From Phoronis australis (Eukaryota > Phoronida > Phoronidae): a stretch of DNA of 62,000 nt. The notes beneath the pieces are model-generated. The model saw nothing but the letters and a program-made list of their open reading frames with translations, had not been told where the DNA came from and did not search any database. The stretch lies in NCBI GenBank assembly GCA_002633005.1, contig NMRA01000729.1:1-62000 (forward strand), read 5' to 3'. The translations under genes and the position numbers were made by a program. This document shows, one piece after another, positions 11,801 through 26,800 of this stretch (position 1 is the stretch's first letter; each line of letters starts with the position of its first letter).

Positions 11801-14800
11801 CTGTTCTTAGGAACGTTTGCTTTTAACCGTCCTGCGGCGTATTCTTCATCGTCACCGGCATGACACAAACGGTTTACTGTCTACAATGCAAGTGAATCAG
11901 TTCCAGCCGTGTTACTCTTAACTTCAAACCGTCAGTAAGCAGGGCAAACTAATCTTCTGGATTCATATAAAGAAAATGAAGCTCAGAATAAAACCTTGAC
12001 AAAAGCTATATGTATTTAAATTCATAAGCATGCAAAATATAGAGCGTTCAGTAAATTGCTAGGCGGGAAAGTATAGGGGTGCCGTCCGTTTTGAGCTAAG
12101 CAACAAATCAAATGTTTCTTAAAAACACAGGTGTCTGACTTTTTTCCAGGCATCCATACGGAAAATAAGCCCTTGCTCTTCTGAGTAACAAAATCCAATT
12201 AGATTTCTGTTCTTTACAATATAAATATGGGTGCCTCCGGGGCGTTTGTGCACCAGAATAACGCAATGGCCCACCGAGACTCACCCTGAACTCTCTCTGG
12301 AGAATAGTATCGGTGAACGTGAGATCCTTCAGACGAGACACAAACTTAGCTGTAGGAGTGAATGTGTCGCCACTGTGCAATTTCTCTACCATGGCGGTGT
12401 AGATGAACTTGTACTGGTCCTAATGTGAAAATGTTAGATAAATTCTGTGGTCGCAGCACTAGTAGGCCCAATGTACTTGTCATTGTTTTTGTAGGATTGG
12501 TTATTGACAGAAATGGTTACATCTCTTCAACATTAGCACTATTTTCAAAAACGCTCGTTTGCTCTACAAATATTCACAGTAATCTAAGAATAACTAGAAA
12601 GTGTTTGTTTCACGAAACAACTGCTTTCGTCTTCCAACATTAGTACTGCTCAGTTTTTCTTCGACAAGTCGATATGATTTGAATAGAATAGGTGAAGGGA
12701 AACTCGAAAATGACAATCACGTGACCAAAATGAGGACAATATATAACAAAAATGCAATACGGTGGTCCTTTTACAGATAGAAAATAACAAACTAAAATGT
12801 GTGCAACCAGACTAGCAATTTGTCGAATATCCATCCATCCTTCTAAATAATGACTAGGCATCTGTGTCGACTGCTTGAGTTCCCACCATCCATTGCACGC
12901 GCGATGTTTTTCTTTAGCCCAAACGATCAGCTGGCGTGCGTTCCGTAGACGCTAGGACCTACGCTAGGACCTAGCTAAACTCTAGTCAAGGTCACGTGTT
13001 TTCATTTAAAATACACGGCAATATCTCACGTAATCTCTCGAAGTCTTGTTTTTTAGCGAGGTCCTAGCGTTACTGAACGGGAGGCTGGTTTCGGTGATTA
13101 GGCAGTGTGACCTGATGTGACAGGTGCCCGCTTTCTTTACTCGAAGTCGTGGATTCGAGTCAAACGTGGCCACACTGCTTAACCCTTGACTCAGGTTTCT
13201 AGCTTGTCGGCTCAGTTTTAACAAAGTGTATGGAATTCCAAGTCTGTCAGTCTGTAATGTGAGCGGGTTTTACACGTCATCGAGTTCGCGTAGACTCATT
13301 TACTTGTAAATCTATCTTGTAGCGGGTTACTGCGTTCCAGGACGCGTTAACACGACCACTGAATGCATCTCAGTTAACCCTGAAAGGCGCTTGAACCCAA
13401 GCCATATGATTGGCATGAAGTGTATGCTTGCCGACATTCCTTGTCAAACATTGACATCGCTGGGAGTTGTGGAAATGAACCCCTTGCAATTCCCTCAAAA
13501 TTTGGTCAATTCGCAGCTTGTCAATCATTCTCGTGTACAAGTTAGTAGAGAGGTCAAGTGGACGAATGAATTACGCGATAATTGACTTCATCTTGTGAAT
13601 GTATTGTGTCCATTCATTAACTCGGGAATCGGAAGCCGCATCAATATAAAATTTGCCTAACGCGCACGTGTAAGGTATGTACAAGCAAAGGTGTAAACTG
13701 CGCATGCGTTAGCTAGTAACAGACTTCCCTAAACGTGTACAAGAACACCTGCAAATATTTTCTTATGCTGATTAATTAAGTTTTTTTCTTTTGTTGCGAA
13801 ACCAAATTATGGTAATATAATATGATATAGCGCAAAATATCCAAATCTGGTTCTTCCTTGCGTTAAAGTGTTGCTTTGGCGATTTGTCTATTCCAAAAAT
13901 GCCATTTCATTAATTATTCCCAGAGATAACTAAACACGTTCCAATTCACCTTTTCTCTAATTTTTCTCCAGCAACCTCTATATTATTTAAAATCTCAAGT
14001 CTTAACATGCAGGCACTAGATATATTTCGGAAAATGGAATTGATGTGCCAATTCTGAACACTGCGTTTGCACATACCAGCGTTTGGACCATGTTCACTCG
14101 CTGCTGGCGCAGTTGCCTAAGTTGGCCCATAACGTCAATTGCTCCTTCTGCCTCTGCTTGATCGGACAGAATGTCCATCATGATGAAAGTGCCAGTTCGA
14201 CCAACGCCGGCACTGCAAGAAATTGATATGAAACTGTTACAACGTTGAAAGTAACTTCCCTGCGAAGTCTCCCCGCCCCCCCCCCNNNNNNNNNNNNNNN
14301 NNNNNNNNNNNNNNNNNNNNNNNNNNNNNNNNNNNCGCCCCCCTCCCATCAGCATACATGTACCTCTACCAAACTTTTACATGTTCACGGTACCACTTAT
14401 TAATAGACTTTCGGCTACAAGTTTAATGCCAGTGCGAACGTGTGAGTCGCAGGTTCATGCTCACGTGTTCGTTGTGTTACATTTTTTGTTTCGGCTACAC
14501 GCACGCCCACTTTAGTGGTGGCGCTGAAGTCAATGACCAAATCCCAGACAATAATCTGTTCGATTTGGCGCTGTTAGATGACTTAAAGCTACTGGGCGTT
14601 GCCGTGTTCATATTAGATGCGGGTGATAATCTAAGAAAAACTTATAACAAAAGCATTAGAATAGAGTTTACGTCTATGACAGAAGAGCTAGTCATTTCAC
14701 CGGTGCTTTACTTCAGCCGTCCATATCAAACACATAACTCAATAAATTTACACAAAAAGGGTCAGCAAACCGTGAGCAATTGTTCTTTCTTCTGTTAGCA

Positions 14801-17800
14801 GCGAGTTTGCATCAAATTCGCTGACAAAGAACAGAATTCTTCCCAAAAGACTGCTGTGTACTGTCAATTTGCCCACGCTAGTTGTTAGGGGAATTATCCG
14901 GTGAGTTACGGAAGGACGGCAATTGCCGGAAGGTTATGAATAAGTGTAGAGTTGTTGATGTAGTGACCTTCCGTGACAAATCGTTAATTTCCGTGGGGCA
15001 CACTGACACTACGCAGCGGCTTTTTAGGAAGATTTTTGTTCTTTGTCTGCGAATATGTTGCAATAGAGCAGGACACCGTAATTGCTATCAGAAGAAAGAA
15101 AAATTGCTCATGGTTTGCTGAGCCAGTTTTGTGTCAATTTGTTAAGTTTTGTGTTTGATAAGGACGGTTGAAGTGACGCACCAGTGGAAATTCCTAGTCC
15201 CGAGTGTCATACCTTGTAGTATATATAATGTATCGGATTGGAGACAATCATAAGCTGGGGACGCCTGTGCGTATGACAAGACAAAACGCGAAAATTTAGG
15301 TCATTATTGTGACGTAGTAAGCAAAGAAGGTCGACCTCAAATATTCACGTTCACTTTTAACGTGTGGTAGAAGCTCTCCATTGTTCGGCTTTTGTTTATG
15401 TCCGTTCATCGGTGAGGAAAAGTCACTTGATCAAGCCTAAAACTTGCAAAGAACAGTTATTGTAATATATTTGTTCTCGAAAACCATCATTTGGCATTCC
15501 AGAATGGAATGGAGATATTCTTAACGTGAGGGGGTGGACGCAAAAAAAATTTAGGTCAAAATCTTGCTGTACAGCAGTAAGCAAAAATGATAGCGCAATG
15601 GCGGATCTAGGATACCACAAAAGGGTGGCCCAACATCCTCGGGGAAATTGGACAAAGCGCAATTGTATGTGTACGGCCCGAAAGTTGCGGGGGCTGACGA
15701 TCTTCTGTTGAGAAAATTTATGTCGATGGACTAAAAATACGGCAACGTGTTTCCGCATTTGAGACCCCCCCCCCTCTCATTGAAAACGGTTCATAGCGAT
15801 TTGATGAACAAGCTGCGTACTTCAGGTATTATGGATACAAATCGGGAAACCTTCTATTGAGCTGTAACGCATGTTTGTCACAATAAATATTGATTAAGTA
15901 ATTAGTAAGAATAGATCCATTTTAAGTTGCCCAAAATTTGTGCATATATACTTTTAAATCATGGGGTCAGACTTGTTGACATGTATTTTAACGTCAAAAT
16001 CTATTTTTAGATGGTGTTTACAACTTTGGGTTATGGGTCAAAGTACTCTAGAGATTCTAGAATATTCTGAGAACAAGTTGTAACAGCCAATAATATTAGT
16101 GGATATGATCATGTGCTTTTTATTAGCCAATCACTAAATAAGTAGAATGTTATATTATGGGCTGAAATCAACAAGATAATTAGATGCGCTATAGTAGTTG
16201 AAACATAAAGACTTGATACAGTGTACAGAAGCAATTGTACGACAGAGCCATCTCGTGGAAGATTCTAGAAAGGATCTTGGCAAGGGCAAGGGTTAACGAA
16301 CAGGAAGTTAACTAGGAGCTTGTCACTTGCATTGTGGGTAGTAAGATATTACCTGAAGTGTTGCGTCATCAGTCAGAGACTGTGACCAGCAAGAAGATTC
16401 GCAGGTAGAAGAAATTGCCTGCAAGTGTTGTATCACCAGAGACGGTGACCAGCAAGTCCACTGTCGCTATACAGTGTGTGTGTAGTTAGAAGATTCACCA
16501 ACAGGACAGACATCCAACAAGTGGAGAGTCCTAGCTTGGATAGCAGATAAGACATTTGATCGTTTTGGTTGTTTGATTAATGTAATCTTTAAAGAGGGCG
16601 CTAGCGCAGTTACTCTTTGCAGTTGATTACTTAATTAACAATACGTTTCATTTGTCTAATTAGGTGTTATCATATAATAAATTAATTACTGGATTTCATT
16701 ATTCACTCTCCATCTACGCACAATCTCAAAGCATAGCTACCTTTTAAACAAACCCACAGTCAAACATCTGACAATGTTGAAAATACCTGCAGTGAACCAC
16801 GGTCGGTACACCGTCATTGTCGTCTTGGATGTGACTTTTGACGGTTTGGTGGAACTTCCACAGAGCGGAAGAGTTGCTGGGAACTCCGCTGTCTGGCCAG
16901 GATGTGAAGTGGTACTGGGTGGTCTCCAGGGGCTCAGTTTTCGTTTCCAGCTGTTTCCAAATTGCGAATGTAATTTATAGAAGTTGAATTTTTATGAGTT
17001 GTGACTTGTCTCAAGATTACACATATGTTTACATTATTTTTAAAATATATTTTACGTCAATAGGATCATTTAAGAAGTAAGTGTTATAGATGATGAATCA
17101 TGCACTTGAGTACAAATTATTTTAAAGGTAACAGCCATGCTAAGGACATTATGCGCTTTTACGTGTATACCTGAACTATTTCAAATTTCCTTATGGTGTA
17201 ATGGTCCTCTCTTTCAATATCAACAGGGACCACCTTGATATCACCGTGTGTTATCGCCGTATTCACAGGCCAGTACTGCTCACACTTGCGCTACAGCGAT
17301 AATATTTACAGTACACCAACCGTAGCAAGTAAGCTACATGTGTTGCCAGTCAGGACGTCAGGTTGATAGAAATCTTTTATGAGATTGTTTTTCGGATTTA
17401 AAGAACTGTGACATAACTTTCTTACAAGGTTTGCTCAAACAAAACGAAAATTATGAATAAAGACTTTTAATACATTTCCCCTTTTTTCGACTACTGTATT
17501 TAAAGTGTAATTTTTGCTTTGAGCAGAAGAATTGACCTACATCATATAATACAATCATTGAGATGCAGTGGATCAACGCTCAACAAAGTTTTCAAGATTT
17601 CTATGTAGGATTTCTAATGTAGTTTCCATTGTCAACACTCTATATAATCAATTGATGAGTCAAAGCAGAGAAATCATCTACTGCTTACCTTGCCGTCTTC
17701 AACACACTTTGTTACCATGACGATCCTTCTCACTCCTTCTTGCCATATCATTCTCCAAAAGTCGTCCACAGTGTGTTTGTTGGGACCTACAATAAGCAAA

Positions 17801-20800
17801 CGAACAGAGGTACGAATCAGAGCAACAACACTCATTTTCAATATACTATCTCCTCTTCATTTTAGTTAAACCTTCATGAGAAGAATTTAATTTTCTCAAA
17901 GCAAACAGTTTGTGTTCAGAGTTTACGTTTATTTTTTCTTCCCATAGAATTTATGGGGATACGTCATCGAGAAATGGCCATTCGATTTGATGTGTGTCTT
18001 CCTTCTATTGCGTAACTGGACTTTGTTGACGAAAACACTGAACACTTTTATGAAATCGATAGTAAGAAATGCAACTATAGGTTGTAATGTGAGAAACAAT
18101 CACATTTTGGGAACATCCTTTGACTTTTCAAACTCATTTTACATTCTTAATCAATAAAAATGAAGGAAATGATAGTCGTCTTAGTTCAAATTTACTCAAT
18201 TTAGTGACAAGGTCTTTACAGACGTACTCTACTCTTCATGCACAACACACATCATTTTGTGAAGACAGACAAGATTTTTCAGTTATTGTACAAGAGAACA
18301 GTCGGATTTCCAAGCTTAGAAGACGCTTAATCATTGGTTTAAAATCACAATGCATAGTGTTTATTAAAAGGAAACCCTTCGTCATATCCTTACCAATTGT
18401 TGCTATAAACGCCTTCGGGCTGTTGTAAGCATCAATATAGCTGGCGTTAATGTAGTCTGAGTTGGCATCGTGTGGCAGAGTTTCAAGCACAACACGGTTC
18501 TTGTCATCTACAAATGATAGTCCAGAAATACCTGCAGTATAACAGTCACTAATAGAGGCGAGGGTGTGTAAGTTAAAAGAAAATTTTCAAGTCGATCTTA
18601 CTGAGCCGTCATTCATTTCGTGAACACTACATTTCAGACAAGCTGACTCTATCACATACTACTGCGTGGTTAATATCTCCCGCGATAGGCACTTTAGGTT
18701 CCAACACCCTTAATGTCACAAAGCTGACAACTTGTTTGACAAGGCGATCGTTTCCTGCTGGTGTTGATTATCTGGTGCCACGTTACTCGAATAAGTAGAC
18801 TTTGTAATACATTTTCAAGCTTGCTCCGGTTCTTTAAAGTTTGATTTTTCAATGCTACAGTGAATTTTTTTCATTAGATTAAAGTGAGTAAATGGTAATA
18901 AGGCTAGTTTAGACATGTCTATTTCAAGAGCAGCAATCACAACCGATGAGGAAGCAGACAATGACGTGTGTCCTCTTCAATATAGAGAGCGACATGATCT
19001 GCAAGATGCATTTCTCTCAGATCAACAAAGTTATATTCTGGAGTAAGAAACAGTACACTAACACTACTGGTATATTTATAAATTACATGTCAAAATGTTC
19101 TTGAAGCGATTCTTCTCCTTGTTCTTTTCCTTGGAGCCGGCGTTATGGGGGAAGATGTGATCATTCGGTAAGCTCTGTAAAATAACATCAAACATTCAAC
19201 GTCATTTACATCACATTATGATCACAACAACGGTCATCTGAAGACAGCAGGAGGAAGATATAAAATGTCTTCATTCAGGAACGAATCACCAAATAACAGC
19301 GTAGAATAACACAGTGCTTATTACAAACAGTACATGGAGGTCTGGTTCATTAGGATAAATGGTATTTGCTCAACATTAAACAAATAAAATGTGATATTTC
19401 CGTTGCCTTGGGCAAATTAGTTCTCCCCAGTCGACGTGAACCCTTCTGTAGTACTTTTCTTTCGGTGAAAACCATTTGAAGTTGTTCAATGGCACAACAA
19501 ACAAAAAAACTAGAGGAGGCACCAACATTGGTTCGAATTTCTACATAGTTGCATATAAAGTTGAGACAATCAAATGATTCTCTTCTCAAATTAAAGTGAA
19601 GTGAGGATGGAAGCCGTTTTAGTATTTGCAAGTTGGTCTTTATAACTCTCCCACCAAACTGTAAATAACAGGGTATCTGTTCACTAAAACGTAATAGTCT
19701 GGGAAATACGAGGCTTCTACGGAAGACGTATCTTTGACCGAGATTTAGGAGCAGGCACCTTAGCACTGCAGTCAAGAGAGAAGACTTCAGAGCGAGTTAA
19801 CTGCTGTTTGGGCAAAAATGGCATGGAATTTTAAACTGCCGTTTTTATGTTTGAAGAATACAAGAAACAATGTCCCGAACAACCCCGACCATAATTCCGA
19901 GAAAAGTAAAGCATTTCCCATTAAGTATACTTTTGCCGTTTGAACTGTTGAGAGTGAGAAATTAAAATGACGTTTGCCAAAACTTTGCCGAAACTTTGCA
20001 ATGTATAAACTTCTTAATTTGCAACAAATAGTGAAAGCAAACGAGTGGATGAACAAGCAACTTAACACAAGAGCCTTACTATACCTCGTATTCCCTCACA
20101 ACTGTGTCGTCACCGAACGCTCGCCCTACATACGAAACTAAGTCTTCAATTTTGATAGGTTTGTTGAAATCTTCGTACACTGGCTCACATGGGGGTGTGT
20201 GGGAAGGTTGCAGACTTGAGCTCGCAAACGCCACATTCGCGTAAGCATTGTTGCCACTACTGTCAACATGATTCTCTAGAATGAGTGGGAATTATTTCAG
20301 ACGTTCGTTCTGTACCTTATAATTCAAGGAAATATATAATTGAAGCAGGGAACTTTTCACAATAGTTTAGAAAGAAACATATTTTCGACTGGAAGTTGAA
20401 CGAGTTCATAAGTTACCTCGTTTTATAAAGCCACCAAAAACAGTATTGGAAGGGAAAGGCCTGCAAAGCAATGTTCGATGACATATTACAAAAATACATC
20501 CTCGAATTGTTTAGAAAAAGCTTCACACTCCAACAGTAAAACATTTAACTTTGGTATGATCAAATTTTGCGACAGGCATATCAACACTTAATTGCTTACT
20601 CGACGGCAGGTTTTTCAAGATTTACGGTTAATTTCTAGAAAGAAGGTCCAGAAAGCTGAGTAAATTCCTCCAAAAAATACTTCTTGATGAAACTGTACAC
20701 AAAGCTGTCCTCGTGAGCGTTAATCTAATCAAAAGGAGAGACAAATGACGTTAAAATGTTTCAACACATACTGATAAGGTACCTAAATTACATGATTAAC

Positions 20801-23800
20801 GGATTGCAAAACAACATGTTGGACGTACAAACACGACTCATGTACCTGCAAACACCGTTCAATGGATCAAATACACGAGATGAGACTTACAAAACACGAT
20901 CCATTCACCCAAAAAACAACCATGACTCATATTCACTTAAGAACACAACAAACGGACCGCCAAACACTTTTTACAGAAACCATTTAGATATTGGCTTAAC
21001 ATTGGTGTAATAGGTGCTAGATTAAATGCAATTTTGTGCAATAATGTGATGTAATTGTTGTGTATTAGAAACAATAAACGTTGTCTTAACTGCTTATTTG
21101 TTCTAAAATTTATTGGCGTCCAAAACCTTTTTGTATCATCAGTTCTGAATATTGACATTGAGAGTGGCGACTTCCATTATCTTGCTTTCTTCTTAAAATG
21201 AAAATGGATCGTTCGAACTCCGTAAAAAGACTTGCTGTTTGGCCAAAAAAAACACATTTTTAGGAAAAGGTGTTGCTAAAAACAGGAAGGTTGATCAATT
21301 TCTTTTCTGGGTAGTAATAATCACTTATTTCGCGCTACTTACCAGGTAAGACGGCGAGTTTGTGACTGTTTATTAGACATGCTTTATGGGAGTGAACTGT
21401 GTTTGGCGGTGCGTGTATCGTGTTTCTACGTAAATGATAGTCCGTGGTCGTGTTTTTGGGCTGATAAGTCGTGTTTTGTGATTTCATGTATGAAAGTGAG
21501 TGAATGGTGTTTGCAGGTGCGTGGATCGCTTTTTGCGTCCGACACGGTGTATCGCAATCTCCTAGCCATGTAGTTTAGACATTTTGTACTATATGACTAT
21601 CAACTTTAGCGAAGATCCACAGTTTTCAGACATTAATGTATACGAACAATATCGCCACATGCGTGAGGCAGCTAAGGAATGATAGTATGACTACAACAGA
21701 TACAACGGGATTTTATGTAAATAATCTCATGGATGTGTGTTCGGAAAATGAAAACTTCCAGGCGTTTTAGTAACAACAATTCAACGCCCCGGCGTTTATT
21801 CGAAAAAGGGACGCGTGAAAACGGAAAGTCGTAGTTTGGCCTACGTAAATACGAGCATGAAGCGCGATATGTATTTTTGTAAATGAAACAACCCTTTTGG
21901 GTGTATTGATATTCCTTAAAAGGACTGTTGTGAATACGTTGATATCTGTTAATAATGTTAATTGTGCAATAGACAATCAGTTTTTTGTAATATCTGCCCA
22001 GCTGGACAACAAATTTAATGTGCATGACGCTCCCAGATCTCTTTGTGGCACAGATGATCGTAACCAAGCTGAGTCAGCAGAAAACTGGGAGGAGGAGCTG
22101 GAAGAAGACAATGACATGGACTGAGTCCACATAGGTCTATGGTTAGAGTTTTCATGACTTTGGCACTTTACTTACAACTGTTTTTAAATTTTAACTCAAG
22201 AAATGCATAAATCGTCAACACTTTGTTCGTTTTCATCAAGTATAAATGCTCCACAAATTTAAATTGAATTTGTGATTAAAGTGGGCTTTTAAGAGGAATT
22301 TTCGAATTAACTCTCCACCATCTGAACACTTGACCCCAGAAGTAAAACACCAAATACATGTAAACGTGCATGGGCATAATTTTTCGGGAGGGCTTATCTA
22401 CGGAAAATCCAGATAGTGAGTTTTTGTTCACTGTTGCTCCTGTTCTTGAAACTTTGGTAAACGCTCGTTGAACTCGAATGTGTTCTGTGACTTCACCAAA
22501 CACATTCAAGATGACTGAACACTAGTAATGCTGCGGCTCACCTTCAGTACTGATACGATCCAACTGAACATCTGGGAACATCTTTTTCTTGATAGATCGG
22601 CGACGTCTGAGAACACAGTGAGGTAAAATTAATGAATGCTGTTAATTAAACTTGTTACTCAAACTTCGAGTTTTAGCTTAACGAGTAGTTTGATGTGTAC
22701 AATTGTGCCCAAAACAGTTTTTATACTGTCCATATGACACGGGTTTGGCAAACAAAATCAAAAATGCCCATTACCCTGACTTCCTAATTTTTTAAAATAA
22801 AACAGTTTTAAATTAATTTCAATATTTGTATTTGAAGATCTATACTAAAGATAAACCCTATTCAAACAGGGAGATCAATAGAAGAACCAAAAGGACGCAA
22901 GGTCCAGCTATGACGTCATATCGAATGAGTAGAAAAGGAAACCAATACCTTCGATTGAGAGCCTAGCATCAGACAATACAGATTTCCTTCCAGACACTCT
23001 TACCTAAGGTAAACAAGAACCACGATGACTGCTACCAAAAAGAATGCTGCAACGCCACCTCCAGAGCCGCCTATGGTTAATAATCTTTCTTGTCTGTAGT
23101 TCCTTGCTGGAATCGTTGACAAAAACTACATGCAGTGCCATATAAGATTATTCCAGACACAACTAGTACGCAATGACACCCAACAAACATTCGTAACGCG
23201 TTTAGTTTAGAAATGCTGTTACGTTCAGGACGATCGAAATTACTGTATGACAAGCAAAACTAAACTAGTAACAGTTCCAAATAGTTCAGGTCATAGCTAT
23301 TTGGGCTTACGAACAACAAATATATTGTTAATCTGAAACTTACCTTCTAAATAACCTCGTGGAGTAAATCCTTTAAACTGGTATAGTTGAAAATGTGCCT
23401 TCGTCTCCTGAAACAAGTGAACGTAAGGGTATGATTAAAACATGACAATTGACTTTGTTGACATGCATAACACACAGTAAATAAGACGTCAACAACGTCT
23501 TATGCTTTCAGAAAATATATAATCGAATCAATTACAGAACACTGTGTATACTCACGACAGCATTTTGAACGACGACTCCCAAATAGAATCTGTATTTTTT
23601 GCCTTCTTCAAGCGCCACGTTTGTATAGCCTCCATAAACTTTTTCGTCTCCAATAACAAAGCTTTCCTTCGCCAGTACGTCATCTAGAGTCAGGTTAGCA
23701 GTTATGTAACGATAACTATCCTTAGCCCTTGCCTCCGAGAATCCTTTTAACGTTGACACGTCAATCAACTCTGCGTTTTTACGAGTGGCTCTCACCTCAA

Positions 23801-26800
23801 CAACCACAAGGTAAAACCTGTTTAAGAGCATTTTAAATTCAGTGTGTTTTTCCAAGGGATGTCATCATTTCAACGAAAAGACGCATTTCTGGATTATTAT
23901 TGGATGGTCTGATCAGAGTTATAAAGCAATAAAGTCTGTCTTTGCTGTGATTTTATATCATCAATTCCCGCCGATGTCTGCTAGACATTCGCTGAAATCA
24001 AGGCCTATGTCTGAGAGATGCGTTTACGAAAAGCAGCTCCTAGCAGAGCGAAAACTTTGCCCACAATACCCTGGTATGAAGAAGTTTAACCCCAAGCATG
24101 GTGTAATTTTGTTTTGTTTTTTTAGTCTGTCCACAAAACAATTATTAAGCACTCTGACGCTTATCCGCTCCAGGTGTCGATTGTCTCCCTTGTGGTTTCT
24201 CAAGGGACCAGATAGTGAAAGGTCAACCTTTTGTAGAGACTAGCAAATCAGAGGTTCTGTCAATAGGGAACAGACACATCAACAGAGTTACCTGATATAT
24301 TCTTTGTTTTGATAGTCTTTTACAGGTACCACAGGTAACGTTGCAGTGGTTGACGTCACTTCCTCCCTGTCTGTCTGTGGTAATTGAAACTTGGGAATGT
24401 CTGAAATGAGAAATTTAGCTGGCGTAAACAGACACTGATTATTAAGTTTTTTTGTTCGCGTAGGCAATAGACAATTGACCTATCGATAGGATTACGATTG
24501 GCGGCTTAACTGACCAATCCGAACGTAGCATCCTTGACACACCTTCGTTTGTGTTGACAAGCCGCCATTTTACCCAACAAACAATAGGTTGTGGTACAAA
24601 ACCTAATTTAGTCTACAGATCAAGAAATTACGTGATAAGAATGGTGATACGGTGTTGATACGGCGTGTGTACTTCTGACAGCCGTTAGGTATCTCGAGAA
24701 GCATATCCCGTCATTTTTTGGCATCTCCTAAGCCGAAAAGTGATGTCGAAATGTTTAAACAAGGTATCAAACTGTGCGAACGGCCACGTACATGAGGAGC
24801 TGAACTTGGCAATGTTGCTTGATTACTCGAAGGTTAAACACAAATATATTTGTTCCAGTTTGGTGGCTATCGTGTAGGCTTATCTGATTTTGACTCCGGA
24901 ATTTCACTCTACTGGCCGCCTTTGTCTCGGCACCTGCTGGATCTCAGCACTATAGTCTAGCGATATTCCCTGGAAACTGTTTTTATATTTTTTACTATTT
25001 TTAGTTATTTCGACCTATAGACATCGTTTTGTCTGGTAGAGATTCATTTTTTGCGATTAATATACCCGTAAGCTGGCGTTCAACTTTCAAAGATTGAGAG
25101 ATTCGAGCGGCACAGGGAGGGGTACTGGTTTCCTTAACCCAAAGCCTTGTTCGAGCTGTTGTCAAAGAAACACTAAACAGTTGAGCTACTTTTTGATGAG
25201 AGCATCTAGAGTTACAGAGAGCTCTTTCTGAAGTTGTTAAACATGATATTTAGATTTATGAAGCTTTAAAAACGGAATTTGAGTTATTCTTGTCAATAGC
25301 CATTTTTGCCACTACACCAGACTTGTCATTTTTTGTAACCATACCACAGTTTAATGATCATGCTACGTTTAAAAATAACTGCAAACCACCTTTATACGAT
25401 GAAACTACAAAAAATGCCAAGGTCGTCAGAAGGTAAGCATAACTTAAGTGTGTATTTGAACTATAAACCTGAGTTTTTAATCGAAATATTTCGTTCGAAG
25501 ACTAGACAACAAGCTCTATTGGCGTGGAAAGCAGTTTATTTACGATGATGCAGAGAAAATGGTTAAATAAATCAAGCAAGATATCTACAGAAATGCCTAG
25601 CAGTTTGGCCACGGCCCAGAGCCTTCAAGGACCAGCGAATTAAGTACATGTACACTAGTCTAGAATGTACACGGATTAGGTAGAAAAACAGGGATCAAAA
25701 GTATTGTTGAATATTTTTATTTTTTTATTTAGTTGGAGTTGTGGAAACTTGGGCTGCGAACGAAAATCAGTTTGATAACTTTTTGCCTGGGTACAAATGT
25801 TTCAGTAAAGTTAATTTAAAGAAAGTGGTTTCGTAGAAACTCCGGTGGAGTATGTGTGTTTGTAAAAAAATGTTTAGCTCGGTATGTAACTCGAGTGAAA
25901 TATGATTTCGATTTTGATATTTTTCTATTAATTTGTAAGAGTCTATTGTGTACTGAAAAGGATGTATTATTCTGTTGTGTTTACTTGCCACCTGAGGGTG
26001 TGACAGTTTATGAAAATCAAACTGAAAAGAATGGTTTAGAAATCTTGAGAAGTGGTATTGATGATGACTGTATTGTAGATGACCCAAATCAATTGAAAGT
26101 GAGATTTTTTGTTTTTCGAGACCTTCCGAACGTTAAAGCTTCCGGTGTTGACGGGCTCGTCTATGAACTCTTTTAAGTCCACCAAAGATTATATACATGT
26201 AGCATCTGTTTTGACAAACATTTTTAATAGTGGTCTACGATCAGGGGAATTTCCTCAGTCCTGGTGTGACGCTATAATATGTCCATTCCATAAGCAAGGG
26301 GACGTCAATGATGTAAATAATTATCGGGGTAATTCACTTTTGCTAGTTCTCGGGAAATTTTTTACGAAACTTATAAACAGGTTGGGCTTAAGATAATGAC
26401 TTACTTAACAAAGCTCAGACTGGTTTTAGAAAGTGCTATAGTACAATAGACCAACTTTTTACCTTACAAGGAATTGTTCATTAGTATTTGAGTAAGCGCA
26501 GAGGCAGATTTTATGCTATATAGGTAGATTTTTCTCGGGCCTTTGACAGCATTTCACATAAATTTTTGTGGAATAAGCTACCAAAAATAGGAAATAATGG
26601 CAGTGTTTTAAAATTGATGAGAAGTATGTATTCAAAGCTAAGATCGTGTGTAAGAACTGAGCGTGGGTTAACTGACTTTTTCAGTAACAATATTGGTACT
26701 CGCCAAGGGTGTATGCTTAGTCCTTTTTATTTAGCATGTATTTGAACGAATTTGTTGATTACTTAAAAAAATCTTTAATTAGCGGAATTAACGTAAATGA

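Noticed and set aside
16079-16774. Firm call of a solo Gypsy LTR
   Set aside because: The ends are suggestive, but no matching target-site duplication was seen, so it is listed only at low confidence.
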